From Trileptium ribeirensis (taxonomy: Eukaryota; Nematoda; Enoplea; Enoplida; Thoracostomopsidae), in assembly GCA_030248225.1 (NCBI GenBank), contig JASANE010017631.1:1-36111 (forward strand): DNA of 36,111 bases, given 5' to 3'. Positions 9,020 through 19,239 of this stretch are shown here, piece after piece (the stretch's first letter is position 1; every line of letters begins with the position of its first letter). The position numbers and the translations under genes were made by a program. The notes below the pieces were generated by a model. The model did not search any database. It was not told where the DNA came from and saw only the letters and a program-made list of their open reading frames with translations.

Positions 9020-10354
9020 ATGGACAACAGCGTTCGGCAACGCGAAGACAACAAAAAGGACGACTGCAGCGTTCGGCGACGCAGCGACAGTCAAATGGAC
9101 AACGGCGTTAGGCGACACAATGAGAACAACCTCAGACTGTCCGAAGGCGGTCCAACCCGGCGGTTATCAACAACCGGACCGTATGCACCGCCCGAAGCAA
9201 CGACATACCGCCTGCCCAGCATCCCGACATATCACGTCGTCCTAACGCAGCCCTATGTCCCGTACCTGTCGCACGATACCGAGTGGCCGGAGCTGTCCAA
9301 CATGCACGAGGCAGCGACGCCTTTCCACCATGACGGCACGACGGCCCCGACCGTCGAACAACACTACCAGGTACGGGTGCTTCTCGTGCTCGGCCTGATG
9401 GAAGCGGCCAAGGAACTGATGGACATCATTGGGACGCCGCAGCAAATCAAAGCAAGAGCACGGGCGCTCAAGGACGAACTGGTCGATAACATTACAAGCG
9501 CCCGGCTCAAACCGCTGCTTGAGCACATAATGCGGCCAATATTGATCCGTAAATTCGGCATTCCCAGCTACGCGCGGAGTCTGCATCTCACGGGCAACCG
9601 ACCGCTCCTGGAGGTAACGACAGATACCTTCTGGGGCATCGGACGCACGATTCAGCAACTACGGCAAGGCGAACAGCCTAGGCATTGTCACAATGTCATG
9701 GGTAGGCTCCTGGAGGAAGTGCGGGAATACCTCACCTCCGGATACGCTTGCTGGCCGCACGTCATTATTATGGGCGACGCACTTCCGCTGCCACTGCTAG
9801 AAATAGCCAACGACAACAAGTGGCTTGTTTGCGCATGGCCTAGCACCACGCTGATCCGTATGATCCAACTCGCCAGCGCCGTCTTGACACCACTGACTAA
9901 ATGCGTCATCTTACTTGGAGGCTACCAATACATTTATCGCAAGGCGCAACCGGAGCAGCTCCATGCGACCAACCCTAATGCAACCTCCAAGAAGATAAAA
10001 CGCCATCTGGGAATGCTATCGCGGCGGGTGCCAACACGCGCACCCATTGTCGTCGCACCGCCGATACCCCGATGGGCCGCGACTAACCAGGACGCCATGT
10101 CTTGGACGGCCGAGTTTAAACAAATTGTCGCTAACCATCGGCAACAGCATGACGCATTCCATAACGTCTACTTCCCAAACTGGCCAGTCGCCTTCAACGC
10201 CGCTGACGCCTGGGAACGAGACGAACCGCATATGGAATGGCAGGAGCACCCACAGTTCGAGGAGCCAATGGTCTCCAGGTACTGCTTGCGCAACTTGCGG
10301 GAGTGGGTCGGCCAATTGGTGCGCGATGCCGAACTTGGACGTTTAACGCGGTAA
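9020..10354 (+). CDS. NADAR + SGNH-like fusion protein, second copy, intact
   Basis: This is a 444-residue protein. Residues 1-37 contain three imperfect 12-13 residue repeats built on DN/C-S/G-VRRR. Residues 62-238 form a complete NADAR domain: EWPELSNMHEAATPFHHDG and PTVEQHYQ match the N-terminal ligand-binding block, and HIMRPILIRKF, LTGNRPLLEV, TDTFWGIG and NVMGRLLEEVREYL match the C-terminal block of YbiA-type proteins. Cys244 and WPHVIIMGDALPLPLL then open a second domain resembling an SGNH hydrolase (residues 246-352), with LLGGYQYI as the third block and VAPPIPRW near the fifth. The catalytic Ser of GDS is Ala here, so esterase activity is unlikely; an RNA- or protein-binding role as in OSK-type SGNH relatives is possible. 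The tail to 444 is shared with the first copy. ATG 9020 follows a splice-acceptor-like AG directly. GC content matches its two upstream neighbours. Confidence 0.85.
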   Translation: MDNSVRQREDNKKDDCSVRRRSDSQMDNGVRRHNENNLRLSEGGPTRRLSTTGPYAPPEATTYRLPSIPTYHVVLTQPYVPYLSHDTEWPELSNMHEAATPFHHDGTTAPTVEQHYQVRVLLVLGLMEAAKELMDIIGTPQQIKARARALKDELVDNITSARLKPLLEHIMRPILIRKFGIPSYARSLHLTGNRPLLEVTTDTFWGIGRTIQQLRQGEQPRHCHNVMGRLLEEVREYLTSGYACWPHVIIMGDALPLPLLEIANDNKWLVCAWPSTTLIRMIQLASAVLTPLTKCVILLGGYQYIYRKAQPEQLHATNPNATSKKIKRHLGMLSRRVPTRAPIVVAPPIPRWAATNQDAMSWTAEFKQIVANHRQQHDAFHNVYFPNWPVAFNAADAWERDEPHMEWQEHPQFEEPMVSRYCLRNLREWVGQLVRDAELGRLTR

Positions 10355-10870
10355 GCGAGCGCAATAACGAAAGCAACGCGCGAACAAGTTAGGAAATTGA
10401 GTACAAGCGTGCGAACATCTATAAGGTCTTGAATGGACGATAAGAATGGGAGGGCAAATAAGGCGAGTAAGAGCGAACCGTACCTAATACAAGCAGGGAA
10501 TAAATAGTAACGAACACCCAGTGGAGTAGCGCAGAGCAAATAAGAATAGGACACTACTACAAGTAATCAAACTAAGTATTGCGAACAGAACAGATAATTC
10601 CTGGATAACTTAAAGATGAGAATATATTATTACTAAAATTAGAACGAATAAAGTATAACTCCAATACAAACTGAAGTGGTCAAACTAAGTATCACGAGCG
10701 GTAGAGATAGCTCCCAAATAACGTGAATATAATAGCATCTACTACCAAAATCACAGCGAAATAAGCAAGACCCTATTAGGAATTATCCAGCAAAACTACC
10801 GAAACTACAAAATAATGGGAACTTCTGGGAATAGGCACCCCGGCGGCCGGACCATTTCCTGGGAGTTACC
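10355..10870 (+). other. A/G-rich 3' tract with a 113-bp direct repeat
   Basis: The plus strand stays A-rich and T-poor after the last ORF, like the ORF block itself, until about 10870 where composition reverts to background. Two diverged copies start with CAAACTAAGTAT at 10568 and 10681 (period 113). They share the order CAAACTAAGTAT, GATA, a CT(C/G) pair, ATAA, a TACTA(A/C)AA(A/T) motif and GAAATAA-like ends. I take this as the 3' untranslated part of the unit; AATAAA-type signals occur (GGGAATAAATAG near 10500, GAACGAATAAAG near 10645). This is inference from composition. Confidence 0.4.
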
Positions 10871-13080
10871 CGATTAAACAAGGGATCTGTTTTTAAAACT
10901 CAAACCCAAACGTGGAGGTACGTGCCGAGAAGTATAATGAACTGCAAATATATCTATATATACATATATAATATTGTGCTGTATATAGATTGTTATGTTA
11001 CATGCGGCAAGAGGCCATATATTCAGCCCCATAAGTAATAATAAATAGTACTTTTCCGGAAATACAATTTTCAAAGACACAAAATTTTACAAAACAGGCA
11101 CAAAATATTATAGGCCATAAGGGAAAACTTCCAAAATTACCGAAAATAAAGGGAGAAGGGACGCGTTTTTGGTGATAACCAAACAAATTGATCGTCCTTC
11201 TACCCTCGATTTAGCAAATTTCAACAAATCTTTGGGAAATTTAACAAATTCTTAACATTTTTAAGAAATTTTGGAAAATTTTTCGGAATTTAGGGCAAGT
11301 TTAAGCCCAAACGGGCTAAACTTTACAAATTTCACGCCCAAACGGGCCAATTTTTCCGAATTTCACACCAATTCTACCTCATTGATATCAAGGGCTGTAC
11401 ATCACACGGAACTAATCATACAAAATTTTCACTTTCTTTTCATATCTCGACAAATTTAACTTACTACCATAAGTAAGGAGTCTATAAAATCCAAAAAATT
11501 TTAAGAGATGTAACAGCCCGAGTTTCACGTGGAATCTTAAACATTCGAAATTCGGCCAGAAGGGCCTCAAATTTGGGGAATAAAGGGCGATCGGATATAG
11601 GTGGAGCGTGGTCCGTACTATGACTTGTGCATTATTGCTTCGTTGTTATAAAATAAACTCTATGTCATTATTGTATTGTGTTGATACGGTCACGCTCCAC
11701 AAGCCCGAGGTGCGCGGGGTGATTTCGCACCTAAAACCGAATCAAAATTTTGTTGTGAAGGTATCCGATCGATCCCAGGATCATTACTGGTTATAAATAA
11801 TTTGCATAACTATGCTATTGACTTGTATTTGGGGATGGATGCGTAGTCGAATCGGCTGGGGACAAGGGGAAAGACTTCACGTTTCACCACAATCGAACTT
11901 AACAAATTTTGTTAACTAGGTGCCCCAGGGTCGGTTCCGGTGCGCATCCGAAAAATGTTACGTATCCATAATCGTTGTATCATGATAAAACGTGTATTGT
12001 ATAAGACGCCAAGTGTCAGGATGGGTCGGGGTGTTGTGCAAAACCCTCATGACAAAAATGCGTTTTTGGGCTTTCTGATGTTTTGGGACCTGGGAAGATC
12101 TATCCTGACACGCCGGCGCATGAGACAGCTAATTTTTATGTATGTTTAATGAGTATCAAATAGTTTTTGTATGATGAGACAGTTGTGGGACGTTCTGAAT
12201 TTATAGGAAAACAGAAAGTAAATCCACGCGGGAACGGTTTTAACTTATTAGGGGTGTTTTAGAATTTTGAAAATTTTGGGATATTTTTATAGTTTAGGCA
12301 AAAGGGGGACATGAAATTATCATCAGGACTCTATAGGGATTCAAAACCACGCGGTCGGGTCAACTTACTCCCAACGCGTAAGTACTTATGGACCCCCGAT
12401 CCCCGATCCCGCGTTTAAACACTCTAACTTTAGGGCCCTAAATCACTATATCCCAAACCAAAACTTCTCGATTTTCGGAGCTCTGTACATCACTTGGGCC
12501 TTATACCAATCATTTTACTGAAAACCGGGGCCACCCGCCCCAACGGACCTTCACGGGACCCCCATAACTCAGGCGGGACCCAAATTTTTCCCATCGTGCA
12601 CGCATTTATCTGCTTGTAATGGGCCTCCTAGGGGAGCTATATCAAATTTGGGGTTTTCTTTAGCAGGAGACCAGCCGGGGCATGGATATGATCCCGCCCC
12701 CGGCCGCCTGCTCCCTCCCGTTCCTGAAATATGGACAAAACAACCACGAAATTTAAAAACACAAAAAGCGCCTGAAGCGCTGATATATTCTACCAAAGTT
12801 ATAAGCCTCGCGCCGACCAGCGTGAGGTTTTGGTTGCATTTCATTTTCGGGCACAGCCAGCTTGCTGGGGTCATTAATCTTTCTCATTATCATAAGTAAC
12901 CAGCAGTCTGTTGAATGTCGTGTCTATCGCTAATATGAGCCAGCGGCAACATTTCCATTATGTAGAGCGATATCCTTTGCTTTGTATTATGGTATTGTAG
13001 AGCGGTTTCAATTTTCCATATTATTGGTATCGTTGTTTTGAAAACATATATGTATTTGCGCAGGACGATTTTAAATTTTC
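10871..13080. other. Non-coding stretch with small inverted repeats
   Basis: No believable gene is seen. GCCCAAACGGGC-type palindromes occur twice around 11307-11347. A 16-17 base inverted repeat pairs GTGGAGCGTGGTCCGTA (11601-11617) with TACGGTCACGCTCCAC (11685-11700), which could be a small foldback element. The 12350-12760 part is GC-richer, with runs of C, and has open frames on both strands of odd composition. Confidence 0.45.
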
Positions 13081-13142
13081 ACGACCAGAAACGGTGGAAA
13101 AGTTATTAGACACATGGGGAAAAGGGGGGATACGGCCAACAG

Positions 13143-13180
13143 TATAAAAGAGACTGCCCGATTCCCCGATCGGAGCCAGT
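13143..13180 (+). promoter_or_regulatory. TATA box and initiator-like site
   Basis: TATAAAAG at 13143-13150 is followed by CCAGT (A at 13178), 35 bases downstream of the first T. The downstream sequence is rich in stable hairpins rather than coding frames. It shares GATCGGAG and CAGTCG with the promoter region at 2331-2400, but not enough to call the two related. Confidence 0.35.
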
Positions 13181-13276
13181 CGATGTTTTCGCTCTAAAGT
13201 TTTGGCGGTTGTCGCCACTTTTCAAACTTTTGTTTGTTATAGGTTTTTCTCTTGCTTTTCCTTTTCGCTTAAGTAT

Positions 13277-14343
13277 ATCAGAGGTGGTTTCTCGCCGTGC
13301 CTCCACGGTGGAGAACCTCCCCTGATTTGATACCTGTTTTCGAGCTTTACGAAGGGCCGCCCTTTGCGAGCGTTGGAGCGTCGAAAGGATGCTCCGCGCG
13401 CCCGTAAAGGCCGAGCCCCGCCAAAATTCTCAGGACTAAGCCAAACTGTTCAAAATTCATCTTCACGCATATATCGACTGGTTCCCCGCTCCCCGGACAC
13501 TCTTCTTCGTTCGCCGGTCCGGGGAGTGATCAAAATTTTCTTCTTAGTATGATAAGAACGGGTTTTCGGGAAGTTTTGTAGGACGCAGAAATAAGAGTGT
13601 TTCTAAATTCCTAGGAAGTGCGAGACAGTCGCGATCATCGTCGCGGTCTTTGGTGGTCCCTGAGCGGTACACCACGGGTTTTTGGTAAATTGTGGGAGTT
13701 GCGTTGATTTTTACAACGAGGGAAGAGCTCCGGCACCCCAAGTCATGCAGTTACAGTGACCGGGAGTCCTGGGAGTTTCGGCCCTTTATCGAAAGCCTCT
13801 GTGGCTCCCTGACGTGTCAATTTGGCAGGTCAAGAAGGGTCCAGACTGCTTTCTACCCTTCCCGTAGTGGGAAATAGTAGTTTATTTTCCTTGAGTGACG
13901 GACCGCGACTGTCTCGGCCGAATTTAAAATGATTATGTCGGTTGAAAGGAAAAGTTTTATATTTTAGAAGGTTTGGTTGAGAGCTGTGTCGAAAGAGAAA
14001 AGGGTTTAGCCAAAATTTATAAGGGATACTAGGAGTACTGCAGAGGACGCGGCCGTTTGCATCCGTGGAAGACGCGAGTTGTCCCCGTTTGTCTGAAATA
14101 GAGCTTTAGCGGCGAATCCCCATTCGTTCGCTGTGTTCATATCGCTTCTGGCTAAAGTACGATGCAAACGACTGCGGACCCGATAAAATTTTAGAAGGCT
14201 CAGTAGTTGAGCATAGAACGAAACAGGGACTGGAGTTGGCGGTGAGCTAAGTTGCATTAAAAATTTTGGGTGGGCGGTGGTTTCTCTAACCGTGCAACTA
14301 CGGGGAGAACCCACGTCGGCACCTTCTCCCGGAGCACTCCGGG
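13277..14343 (+). other. GC-richer tract with a run of strong stem-loops
   Basis: Stem-loops visible in order are: 13277-13326 (an imperfect stem of about 23 bp, ATCAG...CTGAT, loop CCTC); 13350-13366 (AAGGGC/GCCCTT); GGAGC/GCTCC at about 13373-13393; 13489-13526 (perfect 10-bp CTCCCCGGAC/GTCCGGGGAG); TTCCC/GGGAA at about 13859-13873; and the palindrome CCCGGAGCACTCCGGG at 14328-14343. A 17-20 base inverted repeat (GAGACAGTCGCG at 13622 with CGCGACTGTCTC at 13904) spans part of the tract. There is no convincing ORF. It may be a structured leader or non-coding RNA, or an old GC-rich transposon. Confidence 0.45.
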
Positions 14344-17080
14344 GGCGAGTTTCGAATTAACCAGGTTGTTTGCGGGCCGCTCCAGCTCCTGTCGCAATGG
14401 CATTAAAATTCATGGACTCTCAGCTCGGGCCCTCGTTTAGAGTTTGCGTTACCCAAAGAGAAAACTACTGTAGAGGTCGAATAGGTGCACTGTGAGCCCC
14501 GGGAAATCGTTTTCCTTACCAATTTAGGGCACAAGTGAATCAAAGTCGTACAGGTGCATCGTCTGCTAGGGACAGGGTACTCGTGCCGGGGTACCCGAAT
14601 TACAAACTGTATTATAAATGATTCGCGTGTTATAAACCATTTGATGTCCGCCCCGATTGGGCGTTGTTATAAAGTGTGCCGAATGCAAGAAAAAGGACTT
14701 CAACAGTAAATCAGTTGAACCGTGTGTGATTCTCTGAAGCAGCTCGAAACTTCTTATTAGTAGGTTAGGATCTTCGCACGAGTTAGGATTAGGGCTCAAC
14801 GGAATCCAGGAATTAGTTTAAGGGTGAGTTCGAGGAAGCAGTGAATTTAGATCAAATCAGAGTCCCCGTTTGCATATACTCCGCTGGCGCGAGCATCACG
14901 CAACCCTTCGCTTAAATGCCAAACCTACACCCCCTCGTTACACCCTGCATAGCACCGATGTACGCCCGCACTGTCAAGAACTTCCCTCTGTCGCAACCCT
15001 TACCACCAACCCTCGCGTCGCTTAGCTTGTTCTACGACACCGCCCGCACGAGCATTAGAGATAGGCACCCATCACATCGCAATACTGGAACTTCCACTAA
15101 TCTTTAGGTTCAAGCTTTGATTTCAAGGGACTGGGGCCCTCGCCTCAGTGCCCTGGTGTTGTCTTAGGTATTAGGTAAAATCTGTTAGGAGTAGAACAGG
15201 GAATGTCGTAAGGAGCCACATCCTCAACGGTGGTGCAGTTGGGATTATGACTGTACACTCACTAGTCTTCAGGATTCTACATTCACGCACGACCAAATGG
15301 GGAACCTTACTCAGGCTATACTAGGATCAGAGAACCCCGCTTAGGGGATTAAGTGGATTATGAGGGAAAGGCGAGTCAGCCTTATTACCTGTGAGCAGGC
15401 TTAGGGGTTGACTCTCCCTCGGGGGACCTCATACCATTAGACACATGGGCCAATATAGGGGCCAGGCCGAACACCCTGGTTAACCCGCCGGCAGCCTGCT
15501 AAGCTAAGCGATTCCCTTAGGTCATCGCATAGATCACCGGGGAGTCGTGGAAGCCGGGGTTGTCCGGGCACCACACGCTAAGGAAACTCGTGGTGCAGCT
15601 GGGATCCCTTAGGGCCAGAACTGGTCCTAGTACAATTTACAAAGACCTACACTTGTATATTGTACTTGAGCTTACAAATAGCCGAATATAAGACGTTGTT
15701 TCTTGACTGGTTGAAGAGATATACCCACTCATTATGTATTTAGGGACTCACAGGGTGCAACTGCTTAAAAGATGATGTCTTCAACAAAATGCGACTAATA
15801 ACACATGTGTCTAGAGCGGTTACGGAGATATTGTTTTCGTGTATTTCGAATCCCATATTTAAATCCACTTGTGACTATAAGTTCATGCATCCTAAAAGTG
15901 TCATGAAGCCAAGCATGATATATAGCCTTATAGATCTTTTTCTCAACAAAATCAGCTCAATTAAGCTAAGATATCTGCACTAATTGTCGAGATACAATCC
16001 ATAACGTGTTTTGCCAGACCCCACTTTGATCCGACCCGCTCCATATATATTGGCCACTTTTACGGCTTGAATAAGTTGGAATCCATTCTCGCTTCTAATC
16101 AAAGGGCACAAATATCGATCTTAAACTTTGGAATGAGCTATAGCGCGAGTCAATCTACACTGCTGACTTTGAGTTATGCGTGTTACCCAAAAAAAAACAC
16201 AAAAACGGACAGCGTGGAAATATACGACTCTGAGTGTTCCTGGTCAAATATTATGCATTTTTGGAACAAACATTTCAATCTTGAAATTATTCGATTTGAC
16301 TGCATAATTGATTGTTTTACGATGATTTGATATAATTCATTAGTGCGTACTGAATACGATTGCTCTCAGTGTGAGATGTTTTCTAGATTGTCTGTATATG
16401 GGTAATGTTTATCATACAATGTGATTTTATGTGTGAACGTGTGTAATGGACAAATTATGGATGTGGCACACGGCGATGTATGTTTAAAATTTAGTTTTAT
16501 GTACATGGGATATGATCGTAAAATTTAATTTAGTGTTGTGCCTTGGATGTATTTGGTAAAATTCGTCCAACATTATTTCAATCATGTATTTTTGAATTTA
16601 TATTTGTATTTTTGGTTGAGGTGTTTGTATTATGGGTCGAAGCTTTAGTTCTTTTTTGTAAAACAAAAATTCTTTCAGGTTGGCTAGTTTGCGTTACTCA
16701 TGTGCACAAATGGCTTTCTGGCAACGCTGCACATATGACTCCGGCTTCTCAACGCTCAAGGCAGGATCACTGCTCAGCCCCAAGTGACCGGTTAGCTCAG
16801 CAGGCTGCAGGCGCGCTTTACCAGGTTGTCCCGCCTAAGCCTTTTCGCGGCACACGTTTCTATTCAGTGATATGTATTCTACAGGTACCATGAAAGAGAA
16901 TCATCATCTACGCCATTATTTATAGGTAATAAAAGGTCGACTCCCCGGTCTCTTTCCCCTCTCCATCTCGATGAAACCAATGATGTCGAATAATTTTAGT
17001 GAGACCCCCTTACTTGTAAATGAACACTCCTAAATTTCAGTAACTTTTATAATTGACATGGACTCTGCTTTAAAGTATTT
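14344..17080. other. Stretch without recognisable genes, partly GC-rich
   Basis: The 14.4-15.65 kb part is C/G-rich, with the related phrases GGTGGTGCAGTTGGGAT (15231) and CGTGGTGCAGCTGGGAT (15590) and an ATTAGACACATGGG 14-mer shared between 13105 and 15437. This suggests a diverged repeat. From 15.65 kb it is AT-rich. The open frames at 16067-16330 and 16543-16893 match nothing I know and lack coding character. Confidence 0.4.
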
Positions 17081-17101
17081 GGCTGTTCCATTCATCAATT
17101 A

Positions 17102-17229
17102 GATCACATTATGATAAATTCATATTAGTTTGTTGGAGTTTAATAAAAATGTGCTTTAATCCTTCTCGTCGATCGGATCGCAATAGGATAAATTCATATC
17201 AGTTTGTTGGGGTTAATTAAACTTTGCTT
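17102..17229 (+). repeat. Two-copy direct repeat, period 74
   Basis: GATAAATTCATATTAGTTTG at 17113 recurs with one change at 17187. The similarity spreads over about 55 bases (GATC upstream, TTGG(A/G)GTT-A-TTAA and GCTT downstream), so a local duplication has diverged. Confidence 0.6.
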
Positions 17230-17439
17230 GGGTGTTTCAGCCACGACTCTTTTGCCCTTTTCTTCTAAATATTTCAAATTGCGTACAGTTTTGTGACACA
17301 GCCGAATTAGTTTTGGTTGCTGTTTCAAATATTTCCCAAATTTATTTGTGTACAATATGCAGAACTTTTGAGAATTTTAATTGTTTAATAAGCGTGGTAC
17401 ATTTTAAAATTCGTTTGGATTGTTATTTCGTGTCAGTGA

Positions 17440-17600
17440 TTAGCTGGCACCAGTGCTCATTCCTGTCGTCCCTCGGAAGTACCTCCGGTCCGAATCTGTA
17501 AATCGGCCCTGTCTTGTTCTAGCTCGCTTCTAGCGCAAATCTCGTTTTTGTCCGCCGGGTACCGAAGGGAGTCGCCCCTATAATACTAATACTAATAAAA
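17440..17600 (+). mobile_element. Probable 3' end of a non-LTR retrotransposon or SINE
   Basis: A GC-richer segment ends in GTCGCCCC followed by the tail ATAATACTAATACTAATAAAA (17580-17600). Simple ATA/ACTA-type tails after a GC-rich 3' end are typical of I- and RTE-like elements and their SINE partners. No reverse transcriptase is present upstream, so at most a 5'-truncated copy remains. Confidence 0.35.
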
Positions 17601-17609
17601 GAGAAGACA

Positions 17610-19060
17610 AGACATAGAATAGCCAAGAACGTTTGCGATGTCCCATTCGGTAAGGCTGTTAGCTGTCACGCAAAAATATCGAGGCATTGATCGCTCCCAA
17701 CTTTATATCGAGGATTATTACAACCGAAGCACCTTTCACGATAGTTTTACTGCCTGCATCAAAAAGCCAGACATACAACTCAAATCCATCATCCCGCGTA
17801 TTAAAATAGCTTCGTGAAATATTAGAGACCACTATGTATAACACTGTGATGACCTTTACAAATAGTAGACCCGAAACCAGGGCGATACATAAAACAATGC
17901 CAGATTTATCTATATCTTTTATAGCTGGTTGTTTGCAGGGTGCGGATAAAATTTGGACAATGTTGTTCCTTCACAGAAAAAAGCTCCGGCTTCAATTCAA
18001 CAACAGGAAAAACTCTGGGCTGCCGGCTTTGAATGCTCGGTAAACCTTGTTTCTGATGTTATAATAACTTTTTATTGGATTTAGGTGTTTTTGTTTGTTT
18101 CTGTAACAGCGGCTTGAATATTCTTGATATTTTCAAATGAGTGTCATGACAATCGCTCTAAAAGCATTGAACTCGTTGTATCATAACACATCATCATACA
18201 TTTCAATTGCACTGTGCCATTAACTGAACATTTTAGAATTATAACCATTTTCACGCATCGCAAACATTGAACTTGAACACCACGGTTGGCATTTTAAACG
18301 ATATTTTAGTGACGATCACTTGTTTTAAATGTTATCTATTGCTAAAACTGTTGAACGCTCTCAACTGAAGTTATTCTGTGACCTAAAGGAGGTCCATCAT
18401 TTTATGTTCTCGTTCAGCAGTGCCATGTTACAACCAAAATTATGGTTCAGGCTCAGTTCATGCAAAGCGAAACACGACCGTTTCCTAGTATATAACAATC
18501 GTCTGCACCTACGAATGTTAAAAGCCTAGGTTGTGTGTTGGTATTTTGACTGAATGTGGATGATCTGCATTAGCTGAACTTGCGCCACACCTGCACACAA
18601 TTTTGGAAAAAATCCTACGAAAACTATCAATCTGAATACAGCTACATTACAACCTCAACATTTAAATATAATCCTTAAAGATATTAAATAGTCCTTCTTT
18701 ATCAAAATACACAACTAAATACAACAGTACTGTTAGCAGTACATAACCGGGCAGTATTTAGCCAATCGATAGCCTAGCGGCACTAGTTTATTAAAGATTA
18801 CGTTCTACTTTAAAAAGTTAAAACATTTTGATCAAAGTTTGACACTGTACATTCGCTAAGGCGTAAGATTTACACAGATTTCGAAGAAACTGTTTACGCC
18901 GTAATTTGTTAATACCGCATTTATGAATGAAAAATTCTGTGGAATATTTCAGCAGAAATTCCGTTTATCCGTTTAGATCATCATATTCATTACCATATTC
19001 AGTATCACTATTCATTATAAGACTCTGCAATAAACATGAATTTCTCCAGTGAAATCTTTC
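17610..19060. other. Stretch without recognisable genes
   Basis: AT-rich, with short open frames only (none above 70 codons). No repeats or RNA genes that I could support. Confidence 0.5.
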
Positions 19061-19106
19061 CGGCTCAGAAAATTTGGCTAGGTAGGCATTTTTTGGGTGG
19101 GGGCCT

Positions 19107-19235
19107 GGGGAAAGATTTCCCTGAACAAACTGAATAGTGCTGGGGAAAAATTTCCCTAGGGAAATTTTTCCGGGGGAAAGATTTCCCTAGGGAATTTTTT
19201 CCGCGGGGAAACATTTCCCCGGGGAAAAAATTCCC
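19107..19235. repeat. Tandem palindromic GGGAAA/TTTCCC block
   Basis: At least seven self-complementary units of about 15-17 bases follow one another: GGGGAAAGATTTCCC (19107), then from 19142 GGGGAAAAATTTCCC, TAGGGAAATTTTTCC, GGGGGAAAGATTTCCC, TAGGGAATTTTTTCC, GGGGAAACATTTCCCC and GGGGAAAAAATTCCC. On the minus strand it translates into a low-complexity FPRxxFPR repeat, which I treat as a by-product. Confidence 0.8.
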
Positions 19236-19239
19236 TGTA

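Noticed and set aside
9242..9658. 138-codon minus-strand frame inside the second NADAR gene
   Set aside because: It is an antisense shadow of a GC-rich coding region; the plus-strand protein has clear domain matches.
12300..12340. Hammerhead ribozyme core (CTGATGA on the minus strand; similar hits at about 5470 and 23255)
   Set aside because: None of the CTGATGA sites is followed by a short stem and GAAA, so no hammerhead core can form.
16783..16840. tRNA gene or tRNA-derived SINE head (GGTTAGCTCAGCAGG resembles an A box)
   Set aside because: No B box (GGTTCRANNCC) at the right distance, and the D, anticodon and T stems do not pair.
16543..16893. 116-codon plus-strand gene
   Set aside because: The first half is a hydrophobic translation of T-rich DNA and the second half of a GC-rich non-coding patch; there is no coherent domain.
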